DNA of 64,000 nt from Bacteroidia bacterium (GCA_030425285.1 JAUIAY010000002.1:124001-188000), one strand, 5' to 3'; shown: positions 26,690-35,079, counted from the stretch's first letter. Notes: a model not told the origin generated them from the letters alone. Made by a program: numbers and translations.

Positions 26690-27580
26690 TTAGTGTGCTT
26701 TACGTTTGTTTACAATGCCGCCACTTATCTCGCCAATGTTCTGCACGTAGGTAAAGGCAGCGGGATCGGCATGGGCAATGGCTTTCTTGATTTTATGTAC
26801 TTCCAGTCTGGACACTACAGTTACAATAATATCACAGTCGTGCTTGACATTAAAAGAGCCTGGCAAATTACCACGTTCACCCTTATAGACCGTTATGGCC
26901 TTATTGAAATCGTTTACGATTAGTTGCTTCACCAAATCGGAGTTGGGTGAAATAATGGTAAGCGAAATGAGTTTTTCAAAACCATCCACTACATAGTCAG
27001 AAACCTTTAAGGCAGTATAATAGGTTACAATGGAATACATGGCCTTCTCCAAGCCCAAGTAGAAAGCAATAATGAGGAATATTGTGGTGTTTATGGCCAT
27101 AATAATCTCATTGGTTGAGAGACCAAATTTTTTATTAGAATATTCGGCTATAACTTCCAGTCCATCAATAACACCACCACCACGAATAACAAAGCCTATG
27201 CCCAAGCCCACAAACACACCACCAAAAACGGCCGTAAGGAAATGATCCTTGGTAATGGCTGGCACAGGCAGGATATTCATAACTATTCCCAAAAGGATAA
27301 CCGCCAGAAAAGCGTGCGCTGCAAAGTTTTTGCCTATTTTTTTATAACCAATATATACAAAAGGTAGGTTTAACACCACCAGTGGAATACTCACGTCTAT
27401 ATTGTAGAATTCATGAATTAGAATGGAAATTCCCAAGAGGCCACCATCCAAAAAGTGATTGGGAATCATAAAGCCCTTGATGGCCACAACGGCACACACC
27501 ACCCCAATGACGGTTAAGGAGATAGATTTGAACGAAAAAATGGTTTTAAAACTCAAGGACTCTGATGTGTTTGAACTCAT
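26690..27580 (-). CDS. YitT family membrane protein (DUF161/DUF2179)
   Basis: A 296-residue membrane protein with about five helices in residues 15-200 (starting SLTVIGVVCAVVAIKGFMI, including VFGGVFVGLGIGFVIRGGGV) and a C-terminal soluble DUF2179 domain (about 210-290, SDLVKQLIVNDFNKAITVYK). YitT proteins are widespread in Bacillota and Bacteroidota, with an unproven transport role; DUF2179 domains resemble small-molecule binding PII-like folds. Here it leads the HD-cyclase operon, with a one-base gap to the HD gene, so it could couple a membrane signal to cyclic-nucleotide turnover. Confidence 0.85.
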   Translation of the reverse strand: MSSNTSESLSFKTIFSFKSISLTVIGVVCAVVAIKGFMIPNHFLDGGLLGISILIHEFYNIDVSIPLVVLNLPFVYIGYKKIGKNFAAHAFLAVILLGIVMNILPVPAITKDHFLTAVFGGVFVGLGIGFVIRGGGVIDGLEVIAEYSNKKFGLSTNEIIMAINTTIFLIIAFYLGLEKAMYSIVTYYTALKVSDYVVDGFEKLISLTIISPNSDLVKQLIVNDFNKAITVYKGERGNLPGSFNVKHDCDIIVTVVSRLEVHKIKKAIAHADPAAFTYVQNIGEISGGIVNKRKAH

Positions 27581-27723
27581 AGATATGTGTTAAATAGTAC
27601 CCTATCAGAAAAGTGTACAGTAAATTGCGGGACACCAACCAAAAATTGGCTTCACTAAAATAGCAAAATAATTTTATGATTGCACCACCAAAAAAACCAA
27701 GTTTATAATATTGGCTGTTTTGC

Positions 27724-28398
27724 TTACTTGGTTGGGTAGTTAGGAATATTGAGCCCCAAGATAATATCGTGTTTGGCAACCTGCATACCGTCCTTGAGGG
27801 TGGTTTTAAGAATACCGCTGCCTCCCCTATTGGTCATGTTGTTACGCTGTGAGGTGGTTAGAAAGGGGTCGTCGTCAAAAACCCATTCATCTATGTAATA
27901 CGGATGTTCCAATTGGGGTTCCTTGATGGCTGGATGAATGTGCGCCATTATCTGGGTGTTGGGATAGCTGGCTGGCCGTACTGTGTAAATGGCATAGTGT
28001 CCCTTACTGTCAGATTTAACCCAGCCACGCATATAGCCATGACGTGCCACACGACTGTCCAAACTTTTGGCGTTGGGATACTTTCCGTAAACATCGGTGT
28101 GGTAATAGTAGAGAATGACGTTGGGTGCAGGTGTTTTGCCATCGCGTTTGTAAATGGTTCCGGTAACCAAGAGTTTTTGCCCATCTTGTTGCCAAGCCGG
28201 ACAGGTATCTTTTGCCTTGATGTTTTGGGGCATACCAATAAACATAAAGTCCCGATTTTCAAAAGGGCCACCTACTATGGCACCTGTTGCATTTGCTGAT
28301 TGCGCGGTGGTTGTTACATGTGTGGTTTGCCCTTGGCAGGATACTACCAAAAGGCCTAACGCAAGTAAAAAACTTGGTTTGAATGCTTTAGAACCCAT
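27724..28398 (-). CDS. Intradiol-dioxygenase-like lipoprotein
   Basis: A 224-residue lipoprotein with lipobox LVVSC near residue 21. The body follows the intradiol ring-cleavage dioxygenase fold: YYYHTDVYGKY (first Tyr ligand region), HGYMRGWVKSDSKGHYAIYT, then ASYP and MAHIHPAI, which carry the second Tyr and the two His that bind Fe(III). The real enzymes open catechols, but exported versions like this in Bacteroidota have no proven substrate and could act on aromatic compounds outside the cell. It is alone on the minus strand, with a 143-base gap before the YitT gene. Confidence 0.8.
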   Translation of the reverse strand: MGSKAFKPSFLLALGLLVVSCQGQTTHVTTTAQSANATGAIVGGPFENRDFMFIGMPQNIKAKDTCPAWQQDGQKLLVTGTIYKRDGKTPAPNVILYYYHTDVYGKYPNAKSLDSRVARHGYMRGWVKSDSKGHYAIYTVRPASYPNTQIMAHIHPAIKEPQLEHPYYIDEWVFDDDPFLTTSQRNNMTNRGGSGILKTTLKDGMQVAKHDIILGLNIPNYPTK

Positions 28399-28587
28399 AG
28401 CCTTATTGTTTAGTTTGTTAGGAAGTTACAAACAAACCCGATTGGACTGTGATAAAATACTGTTAATTAACATCCTTTAAGGAATCATAGCCCTGACAGG
28501 GCTTTTACACGGCTTATATAGGACTTATACATGGCTTATCTTCAAAAAGCCGTGTCCCATTGTTTTTGTAAGAAAAATCGATGCCTA

Positions 28588-28640
28588 CCATACACTAGCC
28601 ATACTTTAGCCATACTCTAGCTATATGGTGGCTATATAGG
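28588..28640. repeat. 11-bp tandem repeat, about five units
   Basis: Three units of CCATACACTAG, CCATACTTTAG and CCATACTCTAG are followed by two weaker ones, CTATATGGTGG and CTATATAGG, all in register. It lies in the promoter-proximal gap before the cassette array. Confidence 0.6.
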
Positions 28641-28721
28641 TGAACTGTGTAAAAATTGATAACCGATAAGATGGACAAAAGTTCCTATTATCCCGAAAAT
28701 GGACTCTAAAAATGAGTATAT

Positions 28722-28747
28722 TTATCCACATATAACGAGTTGGGCAC
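28722..28747 (+). repeat. Half attC-like site (right core) opening the cassette array
   Basis: TATTTATCC...TATAACGAG leads to the core GTTGGGCAC (28739-28747). The reverse complement of this core, GTGCCCAAC, is exactly the left core of the next element (29530-29538), as expected for the two ends of one integron cassette. A similar right half, ending ACACGTATAATGAGTTAACT, is found at 33826-33849. Confidence 0.55.
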
Positions 28748-28759
28748 AATTAAAACCAA

Positions 28760-29527
28760 ATGAACAGACTACTGATTTTATTTCTTTCTTTATCCATAAT
28801 TGGTTGCAGTAAACAAAAGAAAATTTGGGACAACGGATTGACTAAAAGTGCGGAAGAAATAACTGAATATACGATTCGAATTCAAGAAGATTCTTTAAAA
28901 AACGAAATTCGAGACACACTTTTAATTACAATAAAAAAATATAGAAATGACGACCAATTAGCACTTCAAACTCGAAAAACTTTGTTTGACAATGAACAGA
29001 TGGAAATTGAGTATGTCTATGACTATTCCGACAGATTAAAGCACGAAATTGTGAAAATGTCAACAGACAGTCTGCCATTTAAAGTAAACTATTCCTATAA
29101 AAACTCATTGTTTTTTCAATCAAGCGGAATTTTGGACAATGAAACTGAAAGGTTTGAGCAAATAGAAACTCATTATTATAGAAATGACGATACTAAAGAG
29201 AAGTCAATTATGAGGCAAATATTTCTTGACAAAGAAACTAATGACACGATTAGAAATTCAACGGTTACTACATACTTCAATACTAACGAAAAAGTTGACA
29301 GTATTTTGTCCATCAATCTTCGCAGAAGAGGACAGAACTGAAAAGCAGTATACGAATTTGACGGGAAGAATTTTATCGGACTCAAGGAATATAATGAAAC
29401 AGATTCTTTGTTGTCAAATCAGAAATTCGAGTATAAAATGGACGAATTTGACAATTGGACTGAAAAAAAGGTAATTGAAAACGGAATTCTGAAAAGAATA
29501 ATAATCCGAAAAATAAAATATAAATAA
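28760..29527 (+). pseudogene. Interrupted lipoprotein gene (cassette 1)
   Basis: Starts as a lipoprotein (MNRLLILFLSLSIIGCSKQK) and reads through 193 codons to an in-frame TGA at 29339-29341. The same frame then continues for another 61 codons to TAA at 29525, giving KAVYEFDGKN and later KMDEFDNWTEKKVIENG, which is typical for the end of this kind of YD-rich protein and resembles the tail of the cassette 2 product (YDNHENWIIK). One nonsense mutation, or two compensating shifts near 29325-29345, would explain it. The product was probably an envelope-anchored beta-repeat protein. If read as two parts, the first 193 residues may still be made. The stop codon lies three bases before the attC-like element. 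Confidence 0.65.
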
Positions 29528-29640
29528 CTGTGCCCAACACAGGCTATAATTCATTAGGACTGAATTCCTAATCGGAATTCATTGCAATTTACTATCTTCG
29601 ATTTTCTCGCAACGAAACCATAGCCAAACCGTTGGGCAAC
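29528..29640 (+). repeat. attC-like element B
   Basis: Left core TGCCCAAC (29531-29538), inner arm GGCTAT (29542-29547), a central palindrome GAATTCCTAATCGGAATTC, the motif TATCTTCG, inner arm ATAGCC (29620-29625), and right core GTTGGGC (29631-29637). Outer cores and inner arms are complementary and the order is that of integron R''-L''-L'-R'. Length between cores is about 106 bases, within the attC size range. Confidence 0.65.
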
Positions 29641-29646
29641 ATTTGA

Positions 29647-30456
29647 ATGAAAAACATCTTTTACATTTTAAGCTTTCTATTTTTTGTTTGTTGTAGCAAA
29701 TCACCTCAAATTCAAAATGACTTAACGGAACTCGATTTAAAAGGAAAAGTTAAATCTGTGATTGAGACTTCTTATCCTAAAACACACAGATATTGGAACC
29801 AAAAAGACTTTGAATACTATTTTGACAATAATGGATATTTAAAGAAAAAAATAGAGTATAGTTTTAACACATACAAACAAATTGAGTATGACAAAAACAA
29901 TCAAGTTAGTGAGATTAATCACTACGATTTAAATGACTCTTTGATTTTTAAAACTAAATTCAGCTATGACAATCAAAAATTATCAAATCAGAAAGTATTC
30001 AATTCCAAAAATGAGATTGTTCAAACTGTAAGTTATGAATATTCAAAAACAACTGACACAAGTAATTTAGTTGTCGAAAAAGCCTATAATCACAAAGGAG
30101 AAATAATTCATCTTAATTCCAATCTAAAAAACCAAAAAGGACAAGATTTAAAATGGAATGAATTTAATCTAAAAGGACAACTACAATTCTCACACGATTT
30201 GACCTATAACAAAAACGGAAAAATAATAGAGTATAAAAAGGTGGATTCTATTAATAATCTGAAATGGAAATGGAATAAAGTTTACAATTCAAAAAACCTT
30301 GAAACTGAAAGAAAACTATACAATCCAAATTTAGATAAAGAAACTAATAGAATTTCGACTTACAAATATGATAATCACGAAAATTGGATAATAAAGCATT
30401 TAATTCAAGATAACGACACTTTAAAGACCTTAAATAGAGAAATAAAATATTATTAA
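29647..30456 (+). CDS. YD-repeat-like lipoprotein (cassette 2)
   Basis: A 269-residue lipoprotein with a short signal and lipobox (FFVCC near residue 15). The mature part opens with LTELDLKGKVKSVIE, a phrase common in Bacteroidota surface lipoproteins, and continues as tandem beta hairpins of the form Y-[FY]-x-x-[ND]-G with FDNNGYLKKKIEYS, YDKNNQVSEINHYD and FSYDNQKLSNQKVF, reminiscent of YD/RHS repeats. The C terminus YDNHENWIIK is shared in style with the cassette 1 product. It lies between two attC-like elements with only six bases between core and start. Function unknown. Confidence 0.75.
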   Translation: MKNIFYILSFLFFVCCSKSPQIQNDLTELDLKGKVKSVIETSYPKTHRYWNQKDFEYYFDNNGYLKKKIEYSFNTYKQIEYDKNNQVSEINHYDLNDSLIFKTKFSYDNQKLSNQKVFNSKNEIVQTVSYEYSKTTDTSNLVVEKAYNHKGEIIHLNSNLKNQKGQDLKWNEFNLKGQLQFSHDLTYNKNGKIIEYKKVDSINNLKWKWNKVYNSKNLETERKLYNPNLDKETNRISTYKYDNHENWIIKHLIQDNDTLKTLNREIKYY

Positions 30457-30459
30457 AAA

Positions 30460-30545
30460 CTGTAGCCAACAATGTATAACCACATTTGCTTACGCACAGC
30501 TAACAATTTGTGCTCTTGTCATTACAATTCCCTATCTTTCGTTCT
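30460..30545 (+). repeat. attC-like element C, left half with degenerate right side
   Basis: Left core AGCCAAC (30464-30470) with arm ATGTATAACC, then GCACAGCTAACAATTTGTGC, an internal hairpin with its own core-like sequence, and the motif CCTATCTTTCG (near 30532) shared with elements B and E. No right core GTTRRRY is clear before the next gene, so it may be decayed. The left core partly complements the start of cassette 2. Confidence 0.45.
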
Positions 30546-30598
30546 TCGGCCTATTAATAATAAAGCCACTAATCTGTATTAATTAAAATAAAACTCAA

Positions 30599-31009
30599 AT
30601 GAAAAAATTATTGCTAGCTGTTATTGTGACTATTTGCACTATGGGAACCATAAACGCCCAAAAAATCAAGTTTAAAAAAGGCAACGTTCTTGTTGATGAT
30701 GTTGAATGTCTCACTTACGAAAGTAATTCAACTACCGTTGAACTAGTAACCAAAGATGGTAGTCAAACCATTATTTTAAAATACATACGCACTGGTGTTG
30801 GTCACAATGGCGGCCTGTACAACAAGGTTGTTTTTGTGGAACAGGACAAATCGTTCACATCCAAATCCTATATTTTCAACAAAGGTAATCTTACTAAAAA
30901 GCTGATTACTGAAGGTGTAATAACCGATTGTAATGTTGATGAAAGTAAGATAGATAAATTCATTTTGAAATATGATGAATCTATTGAGGATACTTTGGTT
31001 AGGCATTAG
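30599..31009 (+). CDS. Small secreted protein of unknown function
   Basis: A 136-residue exported protein with a signal peptide (MKKLLLAVIVTICTMGTINA) cut before QKIKF. The mature part is beta-rich (KFKKGNVLVDDVECLTYES), with one Cys pair spaced far apart (Cys near 39 and 113). No family is recognised. It follows the degenerate element C, and no convincing cassette boundary is seen after it, so it may be a resident gene rather than a cassette. Confidence 0.7.
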   Translation: MKKLLLAVIVTICTMGTINAQKIKFKKGNVLVDDVECLTYESNSTTVELVTKDGSQTIILKYIRTGVGHNGGLYNKVVFVEQDKSFTSKSYIFNKGNLTKKLITEGVITDCNVDESKIDKFILKYDESIEDTLVRH

Positions 31010-31109
31010 GTAAATACCCGATCAAAATGATTAGTACTAAAGGAATACTATGCTAAACAATGTATACCTACAATTATGGCAACCCTTTAAAAACAAAGCA
31101 CCCAAACCC

Positions 31110-33005
31110 ATGACATATAAATCTCTTGTCTTTCTTATACTCCTACTAGCAAGCAAATGGCTTTTTGCCCAAGATGCCCTTTCCAACTATTTACTGTTTC
31201 AGCCACAGGAAATCACACAAAGCGAACCTGTTGCCATTCCGTTGTCGCAAATAGCGAGTCTTCAGGACCACTTGAGTGTTTTCATGGAAGATATAGCAAC
31301 AGGAAAACACCAAATACAAACCACAACAGGCGTTTTTAACCTCTGTTTGCAATTAGATAGTAACCTATCAGGGTTTGATGCCTATCATATAGAAATCAAC
31401 CCCATGAATATAGCTCTATCGGCCAAAAACTTAAATGCTCTACGCTACGGAAAGCAAACATTATGGCAACTGCTCGAGTATGCCAAAACCCAAAACAAAC
31501 CCTTACAGACCATAACGATTACTGATTGGGCCAATTTTGAAAAACGCGGTTACATGCTAGACATCAGTCGTGATAAAGTACCAACCATGCAAAGCCTTTA
31601 CCAGCTCATAGACCAACTGGCACAATGGCGCATAAACGAATTACAGCTCTATACCGAACACACCTTTGCTTACCGCAATCATCCAGTAGTTTGGGAACAT
31701 GCCAGTCCGCTCACGGCTTCCGAAATTCAGGAACTCGATTCTTATTGTCTGAAAAAAGGCATTGATTTGGCACCCAACCAAAACTCCTTTGGTCACATGG
31801 AAAATTGGCTAAAGCATGACGCCTATTTGGAATTAAGCGAATGTGAAACCGATTGCGAAACCAAATGGGGAGCCAAAAGCAGAACGGCCCTATCACCCGT
31901 CAATCCCAAATCGTTTGAGTTAATGCAGGAACTCTATGCCGAATTGTTACCCAATTTTTCAAGTTCCTATGCCAATATTGGCGGTGATGAAACTTTGGAG
32001 TTGGGCTTAGGAAAATCAAAAGCCCTTTGCGACTCCATTGGCAAAGGCCAGGTATATCTGGACTTCCTTAAAAAACTAAACGCCGAAGTCATTAAAAATG
32101 GCAAACGCACCCAGTTTTGGGGCGATATTGTTCTAAACCATCCGGAACTTATAAAAGATATCCCCAAGAACATGACCGCCTTGGTTTGGGGCTATGATGC
32201 CACCTACCCTTTTGATGAAAATCTGGTTGAATTCCATAAAGCCGATTTAGATTTTTATGTCTGCCCAGGCACCTCAAGCTGGCGTTCAGAAATTGGCAGA
32301 AACCACAATGGCTTTATAAACCTTAAGGAGGCTGCCATTGCCGGAAAAAAATACGAAGCCAAAGGGTATTTAATAACCGATTGGGGCGACTACGGGCATT
32401 TTCAACCCAAATCGGTAAGTTACCCAACACTGGTTTTGGGCGCCAACTACGCCTGGAACTACTCCGAAAATACGGTGAACAATTTAGAGAATCTTCTCAA
32501 CCGTTATGTATTTAAAGACACAACGGGTTACACCGCCAAAGCCCTACTCACATTGGGAGACGCCTATTTAAAAGCCGAAATTCCCGAAGGCAACGCCAAT
32601 GCCTTTCATTTAATGATACGCCGCTTTAAGTGGACCATGCAAGGGCACTATCAAACCAAGCACCTAAACAAAGCTGGGTTATTAGCAGCCCAAAAAGACA
32701 TAGAAAAAGGATTGGAAGAACTGCAAAACGCCAAACCCACTTCAGTTGATGGCAAGACCATTATAACCGAAATGAAACAAGCCTCCAAATTGGCACTTTT
32801 TGGCATTCAGTTGGGCTTGGCTCGTTTGGATGCTAAAAACAAGGCAACCAAAAACATATCCAAGCGCAAACGACAGGAACTAGCCCATCAACTCTCTGCC
32901 ATTATAGAAACCCATAAAACCACTTGGCTCCTACGAAACAGACCAGGCGGCTTGCAGGATTCAACTAAAAAACTTCAGGATTTGGTAGATTATTTAAAGA
33001 ACTGA
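31110..33005 (+). CDS. Beta-N-acetylhexosaminidase, glycoside hydrolase family 20
   Basis: A 631-residue exported enzyme that removes terminal N-acetylglucosamine or related residues from glycans such as chitin fragments or glycoproteins. The frame is open from 31050, but the ATG at 31110 begins a proper signal peptide (MTYKSLVFLILLLASKWLFA). A GH20b-like N domain (residues 30-150) precedes the barrel, which starts with NFEKRGYMLDISRDKVPTM. The catalytic Asp-Glu pair is in ANIGGDETLELG, and late aromatic residues (LITDWGDYGHFQP, NYAWNYSEN) line the site. Codon use is richer in C than in the cassette genes on each side, consistent with a resident gene. Confidence 0.9.
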   Translation: MTYKSLVFLILLLASKWLFAQDALSNYLLFQPQEITQSEPVAIPLSQIASLQDHLSVFMEDIATGKHQIQTTTGVFNLCLQLDSNLSGFDAYHIEINPMNIALSAKNLNALRYGKQTLWQLLEYAKTQNKPLQTITITDWANFEKRGYMLDISRDKVPTMQSLYQLIDQLAQWRINELQLYTEHTFAYRNHPVVWEHASPLTASEIQELDSYCLKKGIDLAPNQNSFGHMENWLKHDAYLELSECETDCETKWGAKSRTALSPVNPKSFELMQELYAELLPNFSSSYANIGGDETLELGLGKSKALCDSIGKGQVYLDFLKKLNAEVIKNGKRTQFWGDIVLNHPELIKDIPKNMTALVWGYDATYPFDENLVEFHKADLDFYVCPGTSSWRSEIGRNHNGFINLKEAAIAGKKYEAKGYLITDWGDYGHFQPKSVSYPTLVLGANYAWNYSENTVNNLENLLNRYVFKDTTGYTAKALLTLGDAYLKAEIPEGNANAFHLMIRRFKWTMQGHYQTKHLNKAGLLAAQKDIEKGLEELQNAKPTSVDGKTIITEMKQASKLALFGIQLGLARLDAKNKATKNISKRKRQELAHQLSAIIETHKTTWLLRNRPGGLQDSTKKLQDLVDYLKN

Positions 33006-33044
33006 TTGAAATTATCAAAACGACCACTGAAATCTAATAACCAA

Positions 33045-33707
33045 ATGACTAAAGTTTTAAAAATATTACCATTTTTTATACTGATAACTCTTGGCTGCAA
33101 AGCTCAAAATAGTGAGCCATCTGATCTTATTCCTGATAACTATGTGGAATTTGAAAAATATTTTGGAGACCTAAATAAAGACGGATTAGAAGATTGTGTT
33201 CTGATAATTAAAAAGACGGATACAACAAATATTGTTATGAATCGATTTGACAAAAAAGTTGACAGAAACAGACGAGGGATTATTGTGTTGTTTAAAAATA
33301 AAAATGGTTATCAACTTGCAGATAAAAATTACAACTGCTTTTCTTCCGAAAATGAAGACGGTGGCGTTTATTTTGCGCCAGAATTATGGATTGAAATTAG
33401 AAATGAGAAATTATATGTTCATTATGGGCATGGCAGATATGGGTATTGGGAATACACCTTCCAATTTCAAAATTCAAATTTTGAGCTAATTGGTTATGAT
33501 TCAAGTAGCAATCGTGGTCCCGTAACAAATACAGAAACAAGTATTAACTTTTTGACAAAAAGGAAACTAATAAAAGAGAACACCAATGAAAATGCAGAAG
33601 GCGGAGATGAGATATTTAAGGAAACTTGGAGTAATATTGAGATAAAAAATCTAATCAAATTGTCAGAAATAAAAGACTTTGATGAATTAGACATGTATAA
33701 TTATTAA
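33045..33707 (+). CDS. Lipoprotein with EF-hand-like calcium loop
   Basis: A 220-residue lipoprotein; the signal peptide ends in the lipobox ITLGC with CKAQNSEP following. The frame is open from 33006, but the ATG at 33045 starts the signal peptide correctly. Residues about 40-50 read DLNKDGLEDCVLI, a DxDxDG-like calcium-binding loop of the FG-GAP or dockerin type. After VYFAPELWIEIRN there is LYVHYGHGRYGYWEYTFQFQ, a pattern seen in a family of Bacteroidota lipoproteins without known role. It ends just before attC-like element D, but no matching left boundary was seen, so its cassette status is open. Confidence 0.75.
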   Translation: MTKVLKILPFFILITLGCKAQNSEPSDLIPDNYVEFEKYFGDLNKDGLEDCVLIIKKTDTTNIVMNRFDKKVDRNRRGIIVLFKNKNGYQLADKNYNCFSSENEDGGVYFAPELWIEIRNEKLYVHYGHGRYGYWEYTFQFQNSNFELIGYDSSSNRGPVTNTETSINFLTKRKLIKENTNENAEGGDEIFKETWSNIEIKNLIKLSEIKDFDELDMYNY

Positions 33708-33710
33708 AAC

Positions 33711-33851
33711 GATCCCTAACAATATCTACCCTACCTGTCGCTTTACCTATAGTAGCTTGACAATGCAAACTGCAAACAACTAAAAGTGCCTTTACCCCTA
33801 AAACAACCCACAAAAAGAAATATATTTATACACGTATAATGAGTTAACTAC
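33711..33851 (+). repeat. attC-like element D
   Basis: Left core CCCTAAC (33714-33720) with arm AATATCTACC; right half TATTTATACACGTATAATGA and core GTTAACT (33843-33849). The right half is very similar to the lone half-site at 28722-28747. Cores are 130 bases apart. Confidence 0.5.
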
Positions 33852-33870
33852 AATTTAAACAACCAAATCG

Positions 33871-34380
33871 TTGGAAGAAAAAACAGTTGAATATATAATA
33901 AAAGGTGGAGCAAATCGACTGAACGAAATAATTCGAACTGAAATAAAACGAAAAACTTTTAGTAAACGGAACAATATTTCTGGCGAGTATTCTGAAAATG
34001 GTGGATTTGACCTTTCAAATACATTTTCTATGCTATATACAGAGCCGAATTTAGGTCCTCTTGTTAAACTAAATTTGAAATCTGTTAACTCAAATAGCGA
34101 CGGAACTGAAAGTAAACTGATTCTGAAAAGAATAAACGGAATGACCTATAATATTCATTTTTGGTTTGCAGCTTTCTTTATCACTCTGACAATTGTTATT
34201 GCAATTTATCAAACTTTCACGAATGGAATTAATGAAAGTCTTATGATTTTCGTTCTTCCAATTTTTGGACTGATTTACATACTGTTAATTGAATTATTCG
34301 CCAATTCAACTATTTTAAGTTTGACAAGACGAATTGAGAAAATAATGACAGCGGAAAAAATTGAATATAAAAAGCTGTAG
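33871..34380 (+). CDS. Membrane protein of unknown function (cassette)
   Basis: A 169-residue protein that can only start at a TTG (33871), because a stop lies in frame 15 bases upstream and no ATG is near. Residues 1-85 are hydrophilic and look cytoplasmic; then come two membrane helices (FWFAAFFITLTIVIAIY and LMIFVLPIFGLIYILLIELF) and a short basic tail. No known family is recognised. It begins 20 bases after the right core of element D and its stop codon lies in the left core region of element E, so it occupies one complete cassette. Confidence 0.65.
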   Translation: MEEKTVEYIIKGGANRLNEIIRTEIKRKTFSKRNNISGEYSENGGFDLSNTFSMLYTEPNLGPLVKLNLKSVNSNSDGTESKLILKRINGMTYNIHFWFAAFFITLTIVIAIYQTFTNGINESLMIFVLPIFGLIYILLIELFANSTILSLTRRIEKIMTAEKIEYKKL

Positions 34381-34481
34381 CTAGCAACAGCTATAATTCC
34401 TTTAGACTTTCCCAGTGAAAAGTCCTCACAAATTTGCTATCTTTCGGTCACGACGGAATTATAACCGAGACCGCTGTATAC
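34377..34481 (+). repeat. attC-like element E
   Basis: Left core region GTAGCTAGCAAC (34377-34388), a perfect inner pair TATAATTCC/GGAATTATA (34392-34400 with 34455-34463), an internal hairpin GACTTT...AAAAGTC, the motif GCTATCTTTCGG, and right core GCTGTAT (34473-34479). The inner segment TTCCTTTAGACTT...AGTGAAAAGTCCTC is repeated in element F. Confidence 0.6.
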
Positions 34482-34486
34482 AATTT

Positions 34487-34942
34487 ATGAAACATCTGAT
34501 TTACATATTTATAATTCTTTTTTCTATTCAAACGAATGGACAAAACTCAACTGAAAAAAAACAGTTTAGAATTGACTTGTTGACTGTCGAAAAGAATACT
34601 AAAGACACTTTAATTGGTTCAATAATCGAAGTGTTTTCTGGAGAAAAAAGAATAGAAACTGATATTTCTGATTTTGACGGAATTAGTATATTTTTTCTAA
34701 AATCAAAAGATATTGTAAACAACAAAATTCGTTTAAAAATTTACGGAATGAAATGCGCTGAATTTGAAAAAGAATTTGAATTGACTGATGATTTGAATAC
34801 TGAAGTTTATCTCGAATATGGAGAATCGGAATATACAAATCGGAATCAATTAAGCGAGATGTATAAAAAACTTGAGATAAAACCTAAAACGTCTGAATGT
34901 CAAGTCATAGAACCCAAAGTTATTTACATAGATAACAATTAA
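34487..34942 (+). CDS. Secreted carboxypeptidase-regulatory-like protein (cassette)
   Basis: A 151-residue exported protein. The frame is open from 34415 inside element E, but the ATG at 34487 starts a clear signal peptide (MKHLIYIFIILFSIQTNGQ). The mature part has one beta-sandwich resembling a carboxypeptidase-D regulatory or CNA-B-like domain: DTLIGSIIEVFSGEKRIETD, DFDGISIFFLKS and KIRLKIYGMKCAEFEKEF. Two Cys sit near the C terminus. Such domains usually mediate binding or surface assembly. It sits six bases after the right core of element E and ends just before element F. No function is known. Confidence 0.75.
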   Translation: MKHLIYIFIILFSIQTNGQNSTEKKQFRIDLLTVEKNTKDTLIGSIIEVFSGEKRIETDISDFDGISIFFLKSKDIVNNKIRLKIYGMKCAEFEKEFELTDDLNTEVYLEYGESEYTNRNQLSEMYKKLEIKPKTSECQVIEPKVIYIDNN

Positions 34943-34950
34943 TAAAAAAC

Positions 34951-35079
34951 TGTGCACAACACGGCTAGTTCCTTTAGACTTCCCAAGTGAAAAGTCCTCG
35001 CGCTGAATTATCACCAGTTTTATTTGCTAAATTAGTGACCTAACCAATGCAACAAACCATACACAAACCGTTGTAAAAC
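34951..35079 (+). repeat. attC-like element F
   Basis: Left core GCACAAC (34955-34961) with arm GGCTAGT, an internal hairpin unit almost the same as that in element E, the conserved right arm ACCATACACAAACC, and right core GTTGTAAAAC (35070-35079). The right core is the exact 10-base complement of the left core of element G at 35856-35865, the other end of the same cassette. Confidence 0.65.

Larger units (their letters stand above)
28399..28759. other. Intergenic region with short repeats at the left edge of the cassette array
   Basis: No gene is visible. It holds a small inverted repeat AGCCCTG/CAGGGCT (28489-28503) followed by T residues, a second inverted repeat ACACGGCTT/AAGCCGTGT (28507-28515 with 28547-28555), an 11-base tandem repeat listed separately, and at its right end a lone core site like the right half of the attC-like elements. 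Confidence 0.6.

Noticed and set aside
27904-28299. 131-codon plus-strand frame
   Set aside because: It is the antisense of the intradiol-dioxygenase-like gene, whose motifs and lipobox are clear.
29528-29640. Simple rho-independent terminator
   Set aside because: The outer arms are about 90 bases apart and no T run follows; the cores match the ends of neighbouring cassettes instead.
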